Assembly (NCBI RefSeq): GCF_010728725.1
Contig: NZ_AP022606.1
Span: 868,001 to 932,000, forward strand
Source: Mycobacterium branderi
GTDB taxonomy: Bacteria > Actinomycetota > Actinomycetes > Mycobacteriales > Mycobacteriaceae
Direction of reading: 5' to 3'
Length of the DNA: 64,000 nt
Shown here in pieces: positions 35,989 to 43,874 of the stretch (position 1 is the first letter of the stretch; every line of letters begins with the position of its first letter). The translations under genes and the position numbers were made by a program. The notes under the pieces are model-generated. The model was not told the DNA's origin. It worked only from the letters and a program-made list of their open reading frames with translations, and did not search any database.

Positions 35989-37428
35989 CTAAATCCGCCA
36001 ATGCGGCTGTACCCGGTTGATATCCAACTTGCGCGACCCGGGCGTGCCGGGTGCGATGACGGCGTGATCGAGCACTGATTTGATGATGGCTTGTTGGCGG
36101 TCGATGTCAAGGTCATCCCACTGACCGCGCAGCACCTCGCCGCAGCCCACCAGATCCATCACCGCACTGGTGTCGGTGGCCTTGGCGATGTCGCGGCGGG
36201 CGCGGGCGATGCGGTCGGTGATGGGGTCGCGGGCAGCGATCCATTCCCGCGCCGACACCGCCCCCTCTGCATACAGCCCGGCCAATTCATCCAAGCGGGC
36301 CTGGTCGGCCTCCAACTGGGCGGCCAACGCGGCGACGTCGGCGTCCACACTGGACCTACCTGCTAATGCTCCTGCCAGCTGGGGTGAGTCCAGTCGGGTC
36401 AGCACCGCATCGGTGAGCAATTCCTCGACCGGCAGCGCCACCACGGTCAGTCGCCCGCAGCCACCGTGATCGGGACCTTTCAAACACACGTAGCGCCGCA
36501 CCCGGTTAGTCGGATTGTTATGGCGGGCTTGGGAAAACAACCGATTCCCACACCGCCCGCACCGCAACATCCCCGACAGCAGGTAGGTGCGCGGGGCGCG
36601 AGTTTTCGTGACGCTGCGAGCAGTCATCCGGGCAAGGATGCGGTCGCGCTCGCCCGCGGTGATGATCGCCGGCCACGCCGCGGCGCCGATCACCTCACCA
36701 TGATGCTCCCGGAGCCCGGCGATCCGTCCGGAGGCCAAAATGTTGCGCACCGTGGTGGTCTGCCACGACTTCGACGCGGGCGGGGCCACACCGGTGTCGC
36801 TGAGCCAGATGGTCAACGACCGGATCGACGCACCCGCGAGATACCGGTCGACCATCTCCCGCACGATCTTGGCTTCCTCAGGGCGCAGGGTAATTTTGTC
36901 GGGCTCGTATCCGAAAGGGCGCGCCGGGCCGTGCGGCAGGCCTTTTTCGGCGTTCTGCAACATCTTGCGGCGGATACGCGCGGATTTGCGGCCAGATTCT
37001 TTGGCGGCGAACGCGGCGAAAATCCGGGCCATGAACAACCCGTCATCGTTACCCAAATCGATGTCGGCGGTCACGGTAGCGACATCACGCACCCCGACCG
37101 ACTCACACAGCGTCACGAAGTCTTCCAACTCGACCGGACGGCGATGTAGCCGGTCGAGGTTGTAGACGATCACCGCATCCCGCGCACCGGATTTCAGGTC
37201 ATCCAGCATGCGGGCGTACTCGCGGCGCGGCTTTCCCGAATACGCTGAGACATCATTGTCGACGTACTCGTCACCGATCGGCCAGCCTCGCTCCGCGGCG
37301 AGCTTGCGGCAGTCTTCGAGTTGACGGGCGACCCCCAGGCCGGTGCCCTCCACATCGGCTGAGATGCGGGCGTAGATCGCCGCGGACCGCGCCCCGACAC
37401 GCTGAGCTGGAGTTTTCGCTTTCCCCAT
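35989..37428 (-). CDS. int: Large serine recombinase (integrase)
   Basis: A 479-residue serine integrase. The nucleophile is Ser23 in YARIS, followed by the resolvase domain (NDVSAYSGK, NLDRLHRRP), the recombinase domain (LAGASIRSLTIWLSDTGV), a zinc ribbon (CGRCGNRLF with a distant CxxC-like GGCG) and a coiled-coil region (residues 350-420). The C-terminal VIAPGTPGSRKLDINRVQPHWR resembles the recalled phiRv1 integrase end. Its start codon is 3 bases from the attP half-site of attR, the usual layout. It should integrate attP into 13E12-type genes and excise with a directionality factor. Confidence 0.93.
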   Translation of the reverse strand: MGKAKTPAQRVGARSAAIYARISADVEGTGLGVARQLEDCRKLAAERGWPIGDEYVDNDVSAYSGKPRREYARMLDDLKSGARDAVIVYNLDRLHRRPVELEDFVTLCESVGVRDVATVTADIDLGNDDGLFMARIFAAFAAKESGRKSARIRRKMLQNAEKGLPHGPARPFGYEPDKITLRPEEAKIVREMVDRYLAGASIRSLTIWLSDTGVAPPASKSWQTTTVRNILASGRIAGLREHHGEVIGAAAWPAIITAGERDRILARMTARSVTKTRAPRTYLLSGMLRCGRCGNRLFSQARHNNPTNRVRRYVCLKGPDHGGCGRLTVVALPVEELLTDAVLTRLDSPQLAGALAGRSSVDADVAALAAQLEADQARLDELAGLYAEGAVSAREWIAARDPITDRIARARRDIAKATDTSAVMDLVGCGEVLRGQWDDLDIDRQQAIIKSVLDHAVIAPGTPGSRKLDINRVQPHWRI

Positions 37429-37430
37429 GA

Positions 37431-37474
37431 GGGTAGTTTAGCGATATTTCAGCTTGGACAGCTCGGTGGGGCCG
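37431..37474. other. attR: right attachment junction of the element
   Basis: The attP half-site 37431-37453, shared TT at 37454-37455, and target-gene half-site 37456-37474. Combined with attL, attP becomes a 48-bp site whose halves match at 14 of 23 positions. The restored target gene reads through GAG CTG TCC AAC CTG (Glu-Leu-Ser-Asn-Leu). Confidence 0.78.
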
Positions 37475-38457
37475 CCGTCTTCCCAGTGGCGGATGTGGTG
37501 GGCGTGCAGGCCGCGGGTGGCCCCACAGCCGGGCACCACGCAGCAGCGGTCGCGGTGCTCCAGGGCGCGGCGCAGCCGCCGGTTGATCACCCGGGTGGTG
37601 CGCCCGGCGCCGATCGGCTGGCCGGCACGTTCGAACCACACCTCACAAGTGGCGTCACAGCCCAGGTATTGGCGCTCGGCCTCGGATAGCAGCGGGCCCA
37701 GATGCAGCGCGGCGACGCGCTCTTTAACGTCGAGATGGGCCACCACCGTGGTGTGCTGGCCGTGTGGGCGGCGGGCCACCTCGGTGTCCCAACTGGTTTC
37801 GACCAGCCGCATGAACGCCTCCAGGGTGCCCGGCAGCGGCGGCGCCTGCTCGAAGACCGTCCCGCCGTCGCGGTCGTGTTTCCACTCGGTGATCAGCGCA
37901 TCGCGGTGCGAGGCCAGCGCCGCCTCGAATTTGGCCGCGTCGTCGTGGGCCAGTTTGATCCGCCACCAGGCGAACTGCTCATCGCCGCCCTTGGTGATCG
38001 AGGGCTGCGGCTCAGGGCGCCCCTCGGGCTCGGGTCGCGGTTCGAGCTTGACCGCGGTGCGCAGCTGGCTGACCGTGGCCACCGCCGCCAACGCCGCGTA
38101 ATGCTCATCGGAGCCCTGCCCGGCCCGCCCCGCGATCACGCCGACCTGATCTAGCGACAGCCGGCCCTCGGCCATCCCCTGAGCGCAGCGCGGAAACTCC
38201 TCGAACCGGCGCGCCACCGTCGCGATGGTGTGCGCCGTGCCCGAGGACAACCCGAGTTTCCAGGCCATCAACGCCGCCAGCGAGCGCACACCGGTCATCC
38301 CCCACAACTCGTCACGATCCAGCTCCGCGGCAATCTGCACCAGGCGCGCATCAATGGCATTGCGCTGACCGGCCAACTCCGCCAACTCCTCAAACAACAC
38401 CTCAAGCCGATCGACAGGCCTCCACCCCACAGCAGGCGAAGCACTGGTCAACGACAT
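37438..38457 (-). pseudogene. 5' part of a 13E12-type DUF222/HNH endonuclease gene, interrupted
   Basis: The 339 codons from the ATG at 38457 encode the DUF222 domain and the first half of the HNH motif (CCVVPGCGATRGLHAHHIRHWEDGGPTEL). The reading frame then enters the mobile element and stops after SKLKYR. The missing end is at 15176-15418. These proteins belong to the repetitive 13E12 family of mycobacteria, known landing sites for phage phiRv1. Without the second HNH half the product is unlikely to be a nuclease. Confidence 0.85.
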
Positions 38458-38559
38458 ACCCGCATCATCGCACCCGGGTCCGACAAGTTTCGGCCCGCAG
38501 ATCCGCGCCAGGGTCCGCCGCTGATACGGCGGTTCGGAACGCACGTTACGGTCAGCTTC

Positions 38560-39354
38560 GTGCGCCACGCTATCTATCTCCCACTGTTTGGAGACCTTGC
38601 TGATCCTCGGGCATTAGTCGATATAGCCCTTGCAGCCGAAACGCACGGATGGCAGGGGCTTTTCGTCTGGGACCATGTCCTGAGCCCGATCCCTGGCGAG
38701 TGGGCAATCGCAGATCCTTGGATTGCCTTGGCCGCCGTAGCCACTGTGACGGCGCGCATCCGGTTAGGCCCAATGGTCACCCCGCTTCCGCGTCGCAGAA
38801 TCATCAAAGTGGCACGCGAAACCGTCACCCTTGATCGCCTCAGCGGCGGTCGACTGATCCTGGGCCTGGGCATTGGCATCGACACAGGCCGCGAACTATC
38901 GGCGTTCCGCGAGGTTACCGATGCGCGTCGGCGTGCTCGCATGCTCGACATCGGGACCAAAGCGTTAGTCGACTTGTGGTCCGGCGCAACGGTTATCAAC
39001 ACGCACGAGGTCATCCTTGACGGTGTGCGTGCACTTCCCGGCCCCGTACAGCAGCCACGAATTCCGATTTGGTTCGGCACCGAGCGCGTCAGCGGGCCAC
39101 CAGTCGCACGGGCCGCCCACTACGACGGACTCTTTCCCCTCCATGCCCGGCCAGCGGACATCCCGCTCATTTTCGAAGCCGTCGCCGAGATTCGCGGCGA
39201 CATCGACGGTTTCGACGTCGCGGTCGTCGCTCGCCCCGACACCGACGTCGACGCATTTCAGACTGCCGGAGCGACATGGGCGATGCATGCCTTCTGGCCC
39301 GGCCACCGTCCCGACCAAGTACTCCGGCTCATCGAAAGCGGCCCGCCCCAGTGA
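38560..39354 (+). CDS. LLM-class (F420-dependent type) oxidoreductase
   Basis: A 264-residue luciferase-like monooxygenase fold protein: LFVWDHVLSPIPGEWAIADPW, TARIRLGPMVTPLPRRRIIKVARETVTLDRLSGGRLILGLG, and IPIWFGTERV. Mycobacterial members mostly use F420. The GTG at 38560 is the only reasonable start and lacks a clear ribosome binding site, so a leaderless transcript is possible. It is just outside the mobile element, about 100 bp from the start of the interrupted 13E12 gene. Confidence 0.82.
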   Translation: MRHAIYLPLFGDLADPRALVDIALAAETHGWQGLFVWDHVLSPIPGEWAIADPWIALAAVATVTARIRLGPMVTPLPRRRIIKVARETVTLDRLSGGRLILGLGIGIDTGRELSAFREVTDARRRARMLDIGTKALVDLWSGATVINTHEVILDGVRALPGPVQQPRIPIWFGTERVSGPPVARAAHYDGLFPLHARPADIPLIFEAVAEIRGDIDGFDVAVVARPDTDVDAFQTAGATWAMHAFWPGHRPDQVLRLIESGPPQ

Positions 39355-39364
39355 GGTTAGACGA

Positions 39365-40234
39365 TCACGTGTCGCAGCGCAGGCGCTCGGCGGCCGCAAC
39401 CGTCGCGTCGACGTAGGTGTCCGGGTCGGTGAGGAAGACGTCATGGTCGGCGTCAATCTCCATCACCGCGGCACCGAGCAGTGTGGCCATTAAACGTTGA
39501 TCGCAGGGCGACACTGCCCGGTCGCGTGCGGTGACGACGACCACGGTGGGTAGCCCGGCGATTGTTGCCACGTGCGGGCGAAAGTCGAAGGCATATTCGT
39601 CAAGAATCGCATCGACGATCACCCGCGGGTGGCACAACACGAGCTCACCCCGCAGCCACGGCCACCATTCCGCGGTGAGGGGATGCCCATTTCGCACGCG
39701 GTTGAAATAGCGCAGTGGCAACGAGCGACCAATGCCGCGGCTGCGATTGGCCAACGGGCGCAACGCCTTTAGCGCGACGCGACTGATCCGGTCGCTCGGC
39801 GTGTCGAAGGACATGGCGGTTGCCTGCAGGATCAGTCCCGCTATGCGATCGCGGTGGCGGCGGGCGAATTCCAGTCCGACAGGCCCGCCGAGTGAATAAC
39901 CGCATACGACAACGCGGTCGAGCTCGATCGCGTCGAGCAGCGCAGCGACGTCGTCGGCGCACTGAGTGATGCTGAACCGTTCCGTGCGCGTCAGCGGCAG
40001 ACCGCGACCGTGCCCGCGCAAATCCATTGCGATAACCCCGAAGCGCTCGGCGAGCGGGCCCATCACATGGCAGAAGTTGAAGTCGGACGTGATCGCCCAC
40101 CCGTGCAGCAGCAGCACCGGGCTTGCGCCCGGCGCCACGCGGACCATGGCCTGCCCCATACCGCCCGGGAATTCGACCGAGCGCAACGGCGGCAGCGCGC
40201 AGCCGGCATCCTCCGGCCCGAAGCTTGCCGTCAC
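39365..40234 (-). CDS. Alpha/beta hydrolase
   Basis: A 289-residue alpha/beta hydrolase with oxyanion region LLLHGWAITSDF, nucleophile elbow VVCGYSLGGPVG (Ser) and a His in DADHDVFLTDP. It is last in a four-gene minus-strand run with the FAD monooxygenase (3-bp gap), ketosynthase and sensor kinase genes, so its substrate may be a product of that set. The precise reaction cannot be told. Confidence 0.85.
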   Translation of the reverse strand: MTASFGPEDAGCALPPLRSVEFPGGMGQAMVRVAPGASPVLLLHGWAITSDFNFCHVMGPLAERFGVIAMDLRGHGRGLPLTRTERFSITQCADDVAALLDAIELDRVVVCGYSLGGPVGLEFARRHRDRIAGLILQATAMSFDTPSDRISRVALKALRPLANRSRGIGRSLPLRYFNRVRNGHPLTAEWWPWLRGELVLCHPRVIVDAILDEYAFDFRPHVATIAGLPTVVVVTARDRAVSPCDQRLMATLLGAAVMEIDADHDVFLTDPDTYVDATVAAAERLRCDT

Positions 40235-40237
40235 GCG

Positions 40238-41446
40238 TCAACCCACGTGCACGTCGGGCGTGCGGACATGCTCCGGGCGGAAGCCCCGTCCGACCACAAT
40301 CGGCGGAATGAACTGCAGCGGACCGCGGCCGACGATTCTCGGGATACGGATCGGCGACAAGTCACCGCTCAAGTTGGGCTCGATCGCCGTGTCCTGCAAA
40401 AACACCTGGCCCGCCTGGATGATCCGGGTGGGCAGTTCGCGGCGGCGCTGCACTTTGGCGAGGTCCGCATCCGTCAGACGACCGTCACGCAGCGGGGCGT
40501 GAAGGATGTTCGCCGCGGCCACCGCGTCGGCGACGGCGAGATTGATGCCGATCCCACCGGCCGGCGACATGGCGTGTGCCGCATCGCCGATGCACAGCAG
40601 CCCGGTACGCCACCAGGTCTTGAGCCGGTCGACCCGCACGTCGAGTTGGCTGGTGTCATCCCAGGAGCGCAAGTCGTCGACGTGTTCGCGCAGGCGGGGC
40701 TGCGCGGCCACCAGGCGCTCTTTGAAGTCCTCCAGCGAGCCGTCCCGCGGGCTCGTCCCCTTCGGCATCAGATACGCGACCTGCCAGTAGTCGCCCCGGT
40801 AAATCATGGCCATCAACAGGCCTTTACGGATCACGCCGAACAGCTCCTCGGGATCGCCCGGGCGCCATTTCAGCCGGAACCACAGCACATCCATCGGCGA
40901 GTGCGCCCTGGCGATCTCCAGACCCGCTGCGGCCCGCACCGCGGACTTGCGCCCGTCGGCACCCACCACCAGCTCGGCATGCACCTCCAGTTCCGGTGTG
41001 CGCACCCCGACGATGCGATCGCCGTCGAAGATCACGTCCGTGACCTCGGCGTTCCGGACCAACGTGAATTCCGGGTAAGCAGAAGCCTTTTCGGTGAGGA
41101 AGTCGAGAAAGTCCCACTGCGGCATCAACGCGATGTAGGGCTGTTTGAAGCCGAGCCACTTGAGGCCACGGAAGTTGCCAAAAGTGCGAATCGAGCCGTC
41201 AGCGTCGAAGGCAACACGGTTGATCTTGGTATGCGGGAGCCGCAGGAATTCGTCGATCAACCCCAGCTCGTCCATGATCCGCAGTGTCGTCGGATGCACG
41301 GTGTCGCCGCGGAAGTCGCGCAGGAAGTCGTTGTGCTTTTCCAAAACAACAACCTGAATGCCCGCGCGGGCGAGCAGTAGAGCGTGAACCAGACCGGCGG
41401 GGCCACCACCGGCCACACAGACCTGGGTCTGGAGGATTCGCGTCAT
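40238..41446 (-). CDS. FAD-dependent aromatic-type monooxygenase
   Basis: A 402-residue flavoprotein hydroxylase. The Rossmann motif VAGGGPAGLVHALLLARAG, the DG motif VVGADGRKSAVR, and the flavin-phosphate motif LCIGDAAHAMSPAGGIGIN are in order, as in p-hydroxybenzoate hydroxylase relatives and MhpA/TetX-type enzymes. It probably hydroxylates a small hydrophobic or aromatic compound using NAD(P)H. It lies between the hydrolase and the FabH-like gene in one operon. Confidence 0.88.
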   Translation of the reverse strand: MTRILQTQVCVAGGGPAGLVHALLLARAGIQVVVLEKHNDFLRDFRGDTVHPTTLRIMDELGLIDEFLRLPHTKINRVAFDADGSIRTFGNFRGLKWLGFKQPYIALMPQWDFLDFLTEKASAYPEFTLVRNAEVTDVIFDGDRIVGVRTPELEVHAELVVGADGRKSAVRAAAGLEIARAHSPMDVLWFRLKWRPGDPEELFGVIRKGLLMAMIYRGDYWQVAYLMPKGTSPRDGSLEDFKERLVAAQPRLREHVDDLRSWDDTSQLDVRVDRLKTWWRTGLLCIGDAAHAMSPAGGIGINLAVADAVAAANILHAPLRDGRLTDADLAKVQRRRELPTRIIQAGQVFLQDTAIEPNLSGDLSPIRIPRIVGRGPLQFIPPIVVGRGFRPEHVRTPDVHVG

Positions 41447-41471
41447 GGCCCGACAGTACTCGCGGGTGCGC

Positions 41472-42488
41472 TCACTCGAACGGCACCGGCGGCATCTTCA
41501 CCACCTGCGCCGCATAGCTCAGACCCGCGCCGTAGCCCAGCAGCAACGCCAAGTCGCCGGGCTTGGCCGCGCCGGTCGACAGCAGCTCGTCCATGGCTAA
41601 CGGAACCGAGGCGGCAGAGGTGTTGCCGGTGTGCACAATGTCGTTGGCCACCACCACATGTGGCGCCAGTTTGAGGTTCTTGGCCAAGAGCTCGTTGATC
41701 CGGCTGTTGGCCTGATGCGGCACAAACACCTTCAATTCGTCGGTGCTCACCTTCGCCGCCTCCAGCGCTCGCTGGCAGACCTTCGTCATTTCGAAAGCGG
41801 CCCAACGGAATACGGCAGTGCCCTCCATCCGCAGGAATGGGCGTGCACCAGAAGGGTTTTCGGTGTAGTCGATCCAATCGATGTCTTGACGTACCGCCTG
41901 GCTTTGCCGGCCGTCACTGCCCCACACAGTCGGTCCGATGCCCTGGTCGGGTGTTTCGCCGACGACGACCGCCCCTGCGCCGTCGGCAAAGATGAAGCAG
42001 TTGCCGCGGTCGTGCATGTCCAGCGTCGGGGACAGTTTCTCCGAACCGATCACAAGCACCTTTGCGGCGCTTCCGGCCCGCACCATGTCGGCCGCGACGC
42101 CGAGTGCATACCCGAAGCCGGCACAGCCGACACTGATATCGAATGCCGGAACCCCGTGAGCGCCCACTGTCGATGCCACCATCGGAGCACACGCCGGAGT
42201 TTGCAGAAAATGCGTGTTGGTCGCGACGATCACAGCGTCGATTTCGGCGCCGGTGAGCAACGCGTTCGCGATTGCCCGACGCCCGGCCTCGATCGCCATC
42301 GACGCAGCAGATTCGTCGTCTCCGGCGAACCGGCGCGTCTTTATCCCCGTGCGGGTGTAAATCCACTCATCGGAGGAATCGATGTTTTCGCAGATCTCGT
42401 GATTGGTGACCACACGGTCCGGCCGGTATGCCCCGATGCTCAGCAAACCGATCTTGCCGATGCCGGTGATCTCCGCAATCTCATCCAT
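41472..42488 (-). CDS. Beta-ketoacyl-ACP synthase III, FabH type
   Basis: A 338-residue condensing enzyme. The triad is intact: Cys in [11 protein letters not shown], His in [10 protein letters not shown] and Asn in HTGNTSAAS. The sequence is very close to recalled M. tuberculosis FabH (Rv0533c), including [18 protein letters not shown] and [18 protein letters not shown]. FabH joins fatty acid and mycolate synthesis by condensing acyl-CoA with malonyl-AcpM. Its place beside oxidoreductases suggests either a second copy with special duty or relocation; the genome would show which. Confidence 0.9.
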   Translation of the reverse strand: MDEIAEITGIGKIGLLSIGAYRPDRVVTNHEICENIDSSDEWIYTRTGIKTRRFAGDDESAASMAIEAGRRAIANALLTGAEIDAVIVATNTHFLQTPACAPMVASTVGAHGVPAFDISVGCAGFGYALGVAADMVRAGSAAKVLVIGSEKLSPTLDMHDRGNCFIFADGAGAVVVGETPDQGIGPTVWGSDGRQSQAVRQDIDWIDYTENPSGARPFLRMEGTAVFRWAAFEMTKVCQRALEAAKVSTDELKVFVPHQANSRINELLAKNLKLAPHVVVANDIVHTGNTSAASVPLAMDELLSTGAAKPGDLALLLGYGAGLSYAAQVVKMPPVPFE

Positions 42489-42494
42489 GGCGGC

Positions 42495-43847
42495 TCATCC
42501 TATGCCCTCGCCGTCGTGGGTGCCCGGGAGTCGCAGCAGCAGCCGCGCCCCGCCCATCGGACTTTCGCCCAATGATGCTGTGCCGCCGTGTAACTCGGCC
42601 TGCTGGGCGACCAGAGCCAGCCCCAGTCCGGAGCCCGACCGGGATGCCGTCGACCCGCGGGAGAACCGCTCGAAGACCGTAGCGCGTTCCTCCTCCGGCA
42701 CACCGCTGCCGTTGTCGTCGATCATGAGCTCCACGCCATAGGCGGAACTGGTTGCGCTGAGCAGGATTTCGGTAGCGCCGCCGTGCTTGACCGCGTTGGC
42801 GATGGCGTTGTCGACCACCAGCCGCAACCCCACCGGCAGCCCCACCATCAGCACGGTGGGCGACGGCACCAACGACACGTTGACGCCTGCGTAGACGCGA
42901 AGCGCATCGTGCGCCGCCCGATCCAGCAGCTCGGTGATGTCGAACGGGACGAAGTCGTCGACGGTGGTCAGCTCGCTTTGCGCCAGCCGTTCCAGCGCGG
43001 AGAGCGTCGCCTCGATGCGGCTCTGGGTGCGCATCACGTCGCCGATCACCTCTTTGCGCTGCTCGGCGGGCAGCTCGAGCGTCGAGAGCACCTCCAGATT
43101 GGTGCGCATCGCCGTGAGCGGCGTGCGCAGCTCGTGCGAGGCGACGGCGGCGAAGTCGCGGGCCGACTCCAGCGCGGCCTTGGTGCGCTGCTGCTCGTTG
43201 CCGATGCGGGCCAGCATTCCCTCGACCGCTTCGGCGATCTCCACCGCCTCTTGCACGCCGCGGACCTGAACTTCGTCGGGATTGGACTGGGCGTTGATGG
43301 CCCGCGCCTGCTGGGCTAGCAGCCGGAACGGATTGACCATCACCAGCGAGATGACCCAGGCGGCCAGAACCGTGCCGATGATGACGCCGCCGCAGATCAA
43401 CAGCACCCGCAGGTGCAGCTCGTTGATCCGGTGCTGCGCCTCGGCCAAGGGTGCCCCGAGCGCAATCGAGGCATGGCCGGCGGTGAACGTGCGGACCCGG
43501 TACTCGACACCATTGACGGTTGTATTGGCGAAGCCGTTGTCGAGCTTGGGCAACACGATGTCGGCGGGCACTGACACGGTCATCGGCCCGATGCGCGCCG
43601 TGCGCACCAGATCGCTGTTCGCCGTGGGCTGGTTGGGGTGGCTGAGCAGCGTGCTGATGTCGCCCAGGCTGCTCACCGAGTCGAGTCGCCGGTCCAGCTG
43701 ACTGTGCTGGTCGTTCGTGACGCCGAACCAGACCCAGGCGCCGAGCGTCAGGACAAGAGCGATCACCGAGAGCGCACCGACGACGACGATGGTGCGCAGC
43801 GACAGCATCCGCATCAGCAGCCGATACACCCGATTGCCCGATTCCAC
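42495..43847 (-). CDS. PrrB-like sensor histidine kinase without adjacent response regulator
   Basis: A 450-residue kinase with an N-terminal membrane helix, extracytoplasmic domain, second helix (VLLICGGVIIGTVLAAWVISL), HAMP region, dimerisation helix with His in ASHELRTPLTAM, and ATPase motifs NAIANAVKHGG, DDNGSGVP and GSGLGLALV. The kinase core is nearly the same as recalled PrrB (Rv0902c), the essential redox/nitrogen-linked kinase. PrrA should be directly upstream but is absent; an FAD oxidoreductase is there. An internal ATG at 43814 could be the real start. Confidence 0.9.
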   Translation of the reverse strand: MESGNRVYRLLMRMLSLRTIVVVGALSVIALVLTLGAWVWFGVTNDQHSQLDRRLDSVSSLGDISTLLSHPNQPTANSDLVRTARIGPMTVSVPADIVLPKLDNGFANTTVNGVEYRVRTFTAGHASIALGAPLAEAQHRINELHLRVLLICGGVIIGTVLAAWVISLVMVNPFRLLAQQARAINAQSNPDEVQVRGVQEAVEIAEAVEGMLARIGNEQQRTKAALESARDFAAVASHELRTPLTAMRTNLEVLSTLELPAEQRKEVIGDVMRTQSRIEATLSALERLAQSELTTVDDFVPFDITELLDRAAHDALRVYAGVNVSLVPSPTVLMVGLPVGLRLVVDNAIANAVKHGGATEILLSATSSAYGVELMIDDNGSGVPEEERATVFERFSRGSTASRSGSGLGLALVAQQAELHGGTASLGESPMGGARLLLRLPGTHDGEGIG

Positions 43848-43874
43848 GAGGACACATCTTGCCCGACGTCGCAG

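Larger units (their letters stand above)
15419..37455. mobile_element. 22-kb integrative conjugative element carrying dszABC and an IetAS-like system
   Basis: The element is bounded by attL and attR, interrupts a DUF222/HNH gene, and carries a large serine integrase next to its right end. Inside are AICE-type core genes (Nudix, XRE regulator, Pra-like protein, TraSA-like FtsK translocase, HUH RepSA) and cargo: dszABC, TetR/thioesterase/MmpL genes, an HD protein, and an ATPase-subtilisin pair. Crossover points at 15417/15418 and 37454/37455 give a length of about 22,037 bp. Use of a serine rather than tyrosine integrase differs from pSAM2 but resembles phiRv1, which also targets 13E12 repeats. 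Confidence 0.85.
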
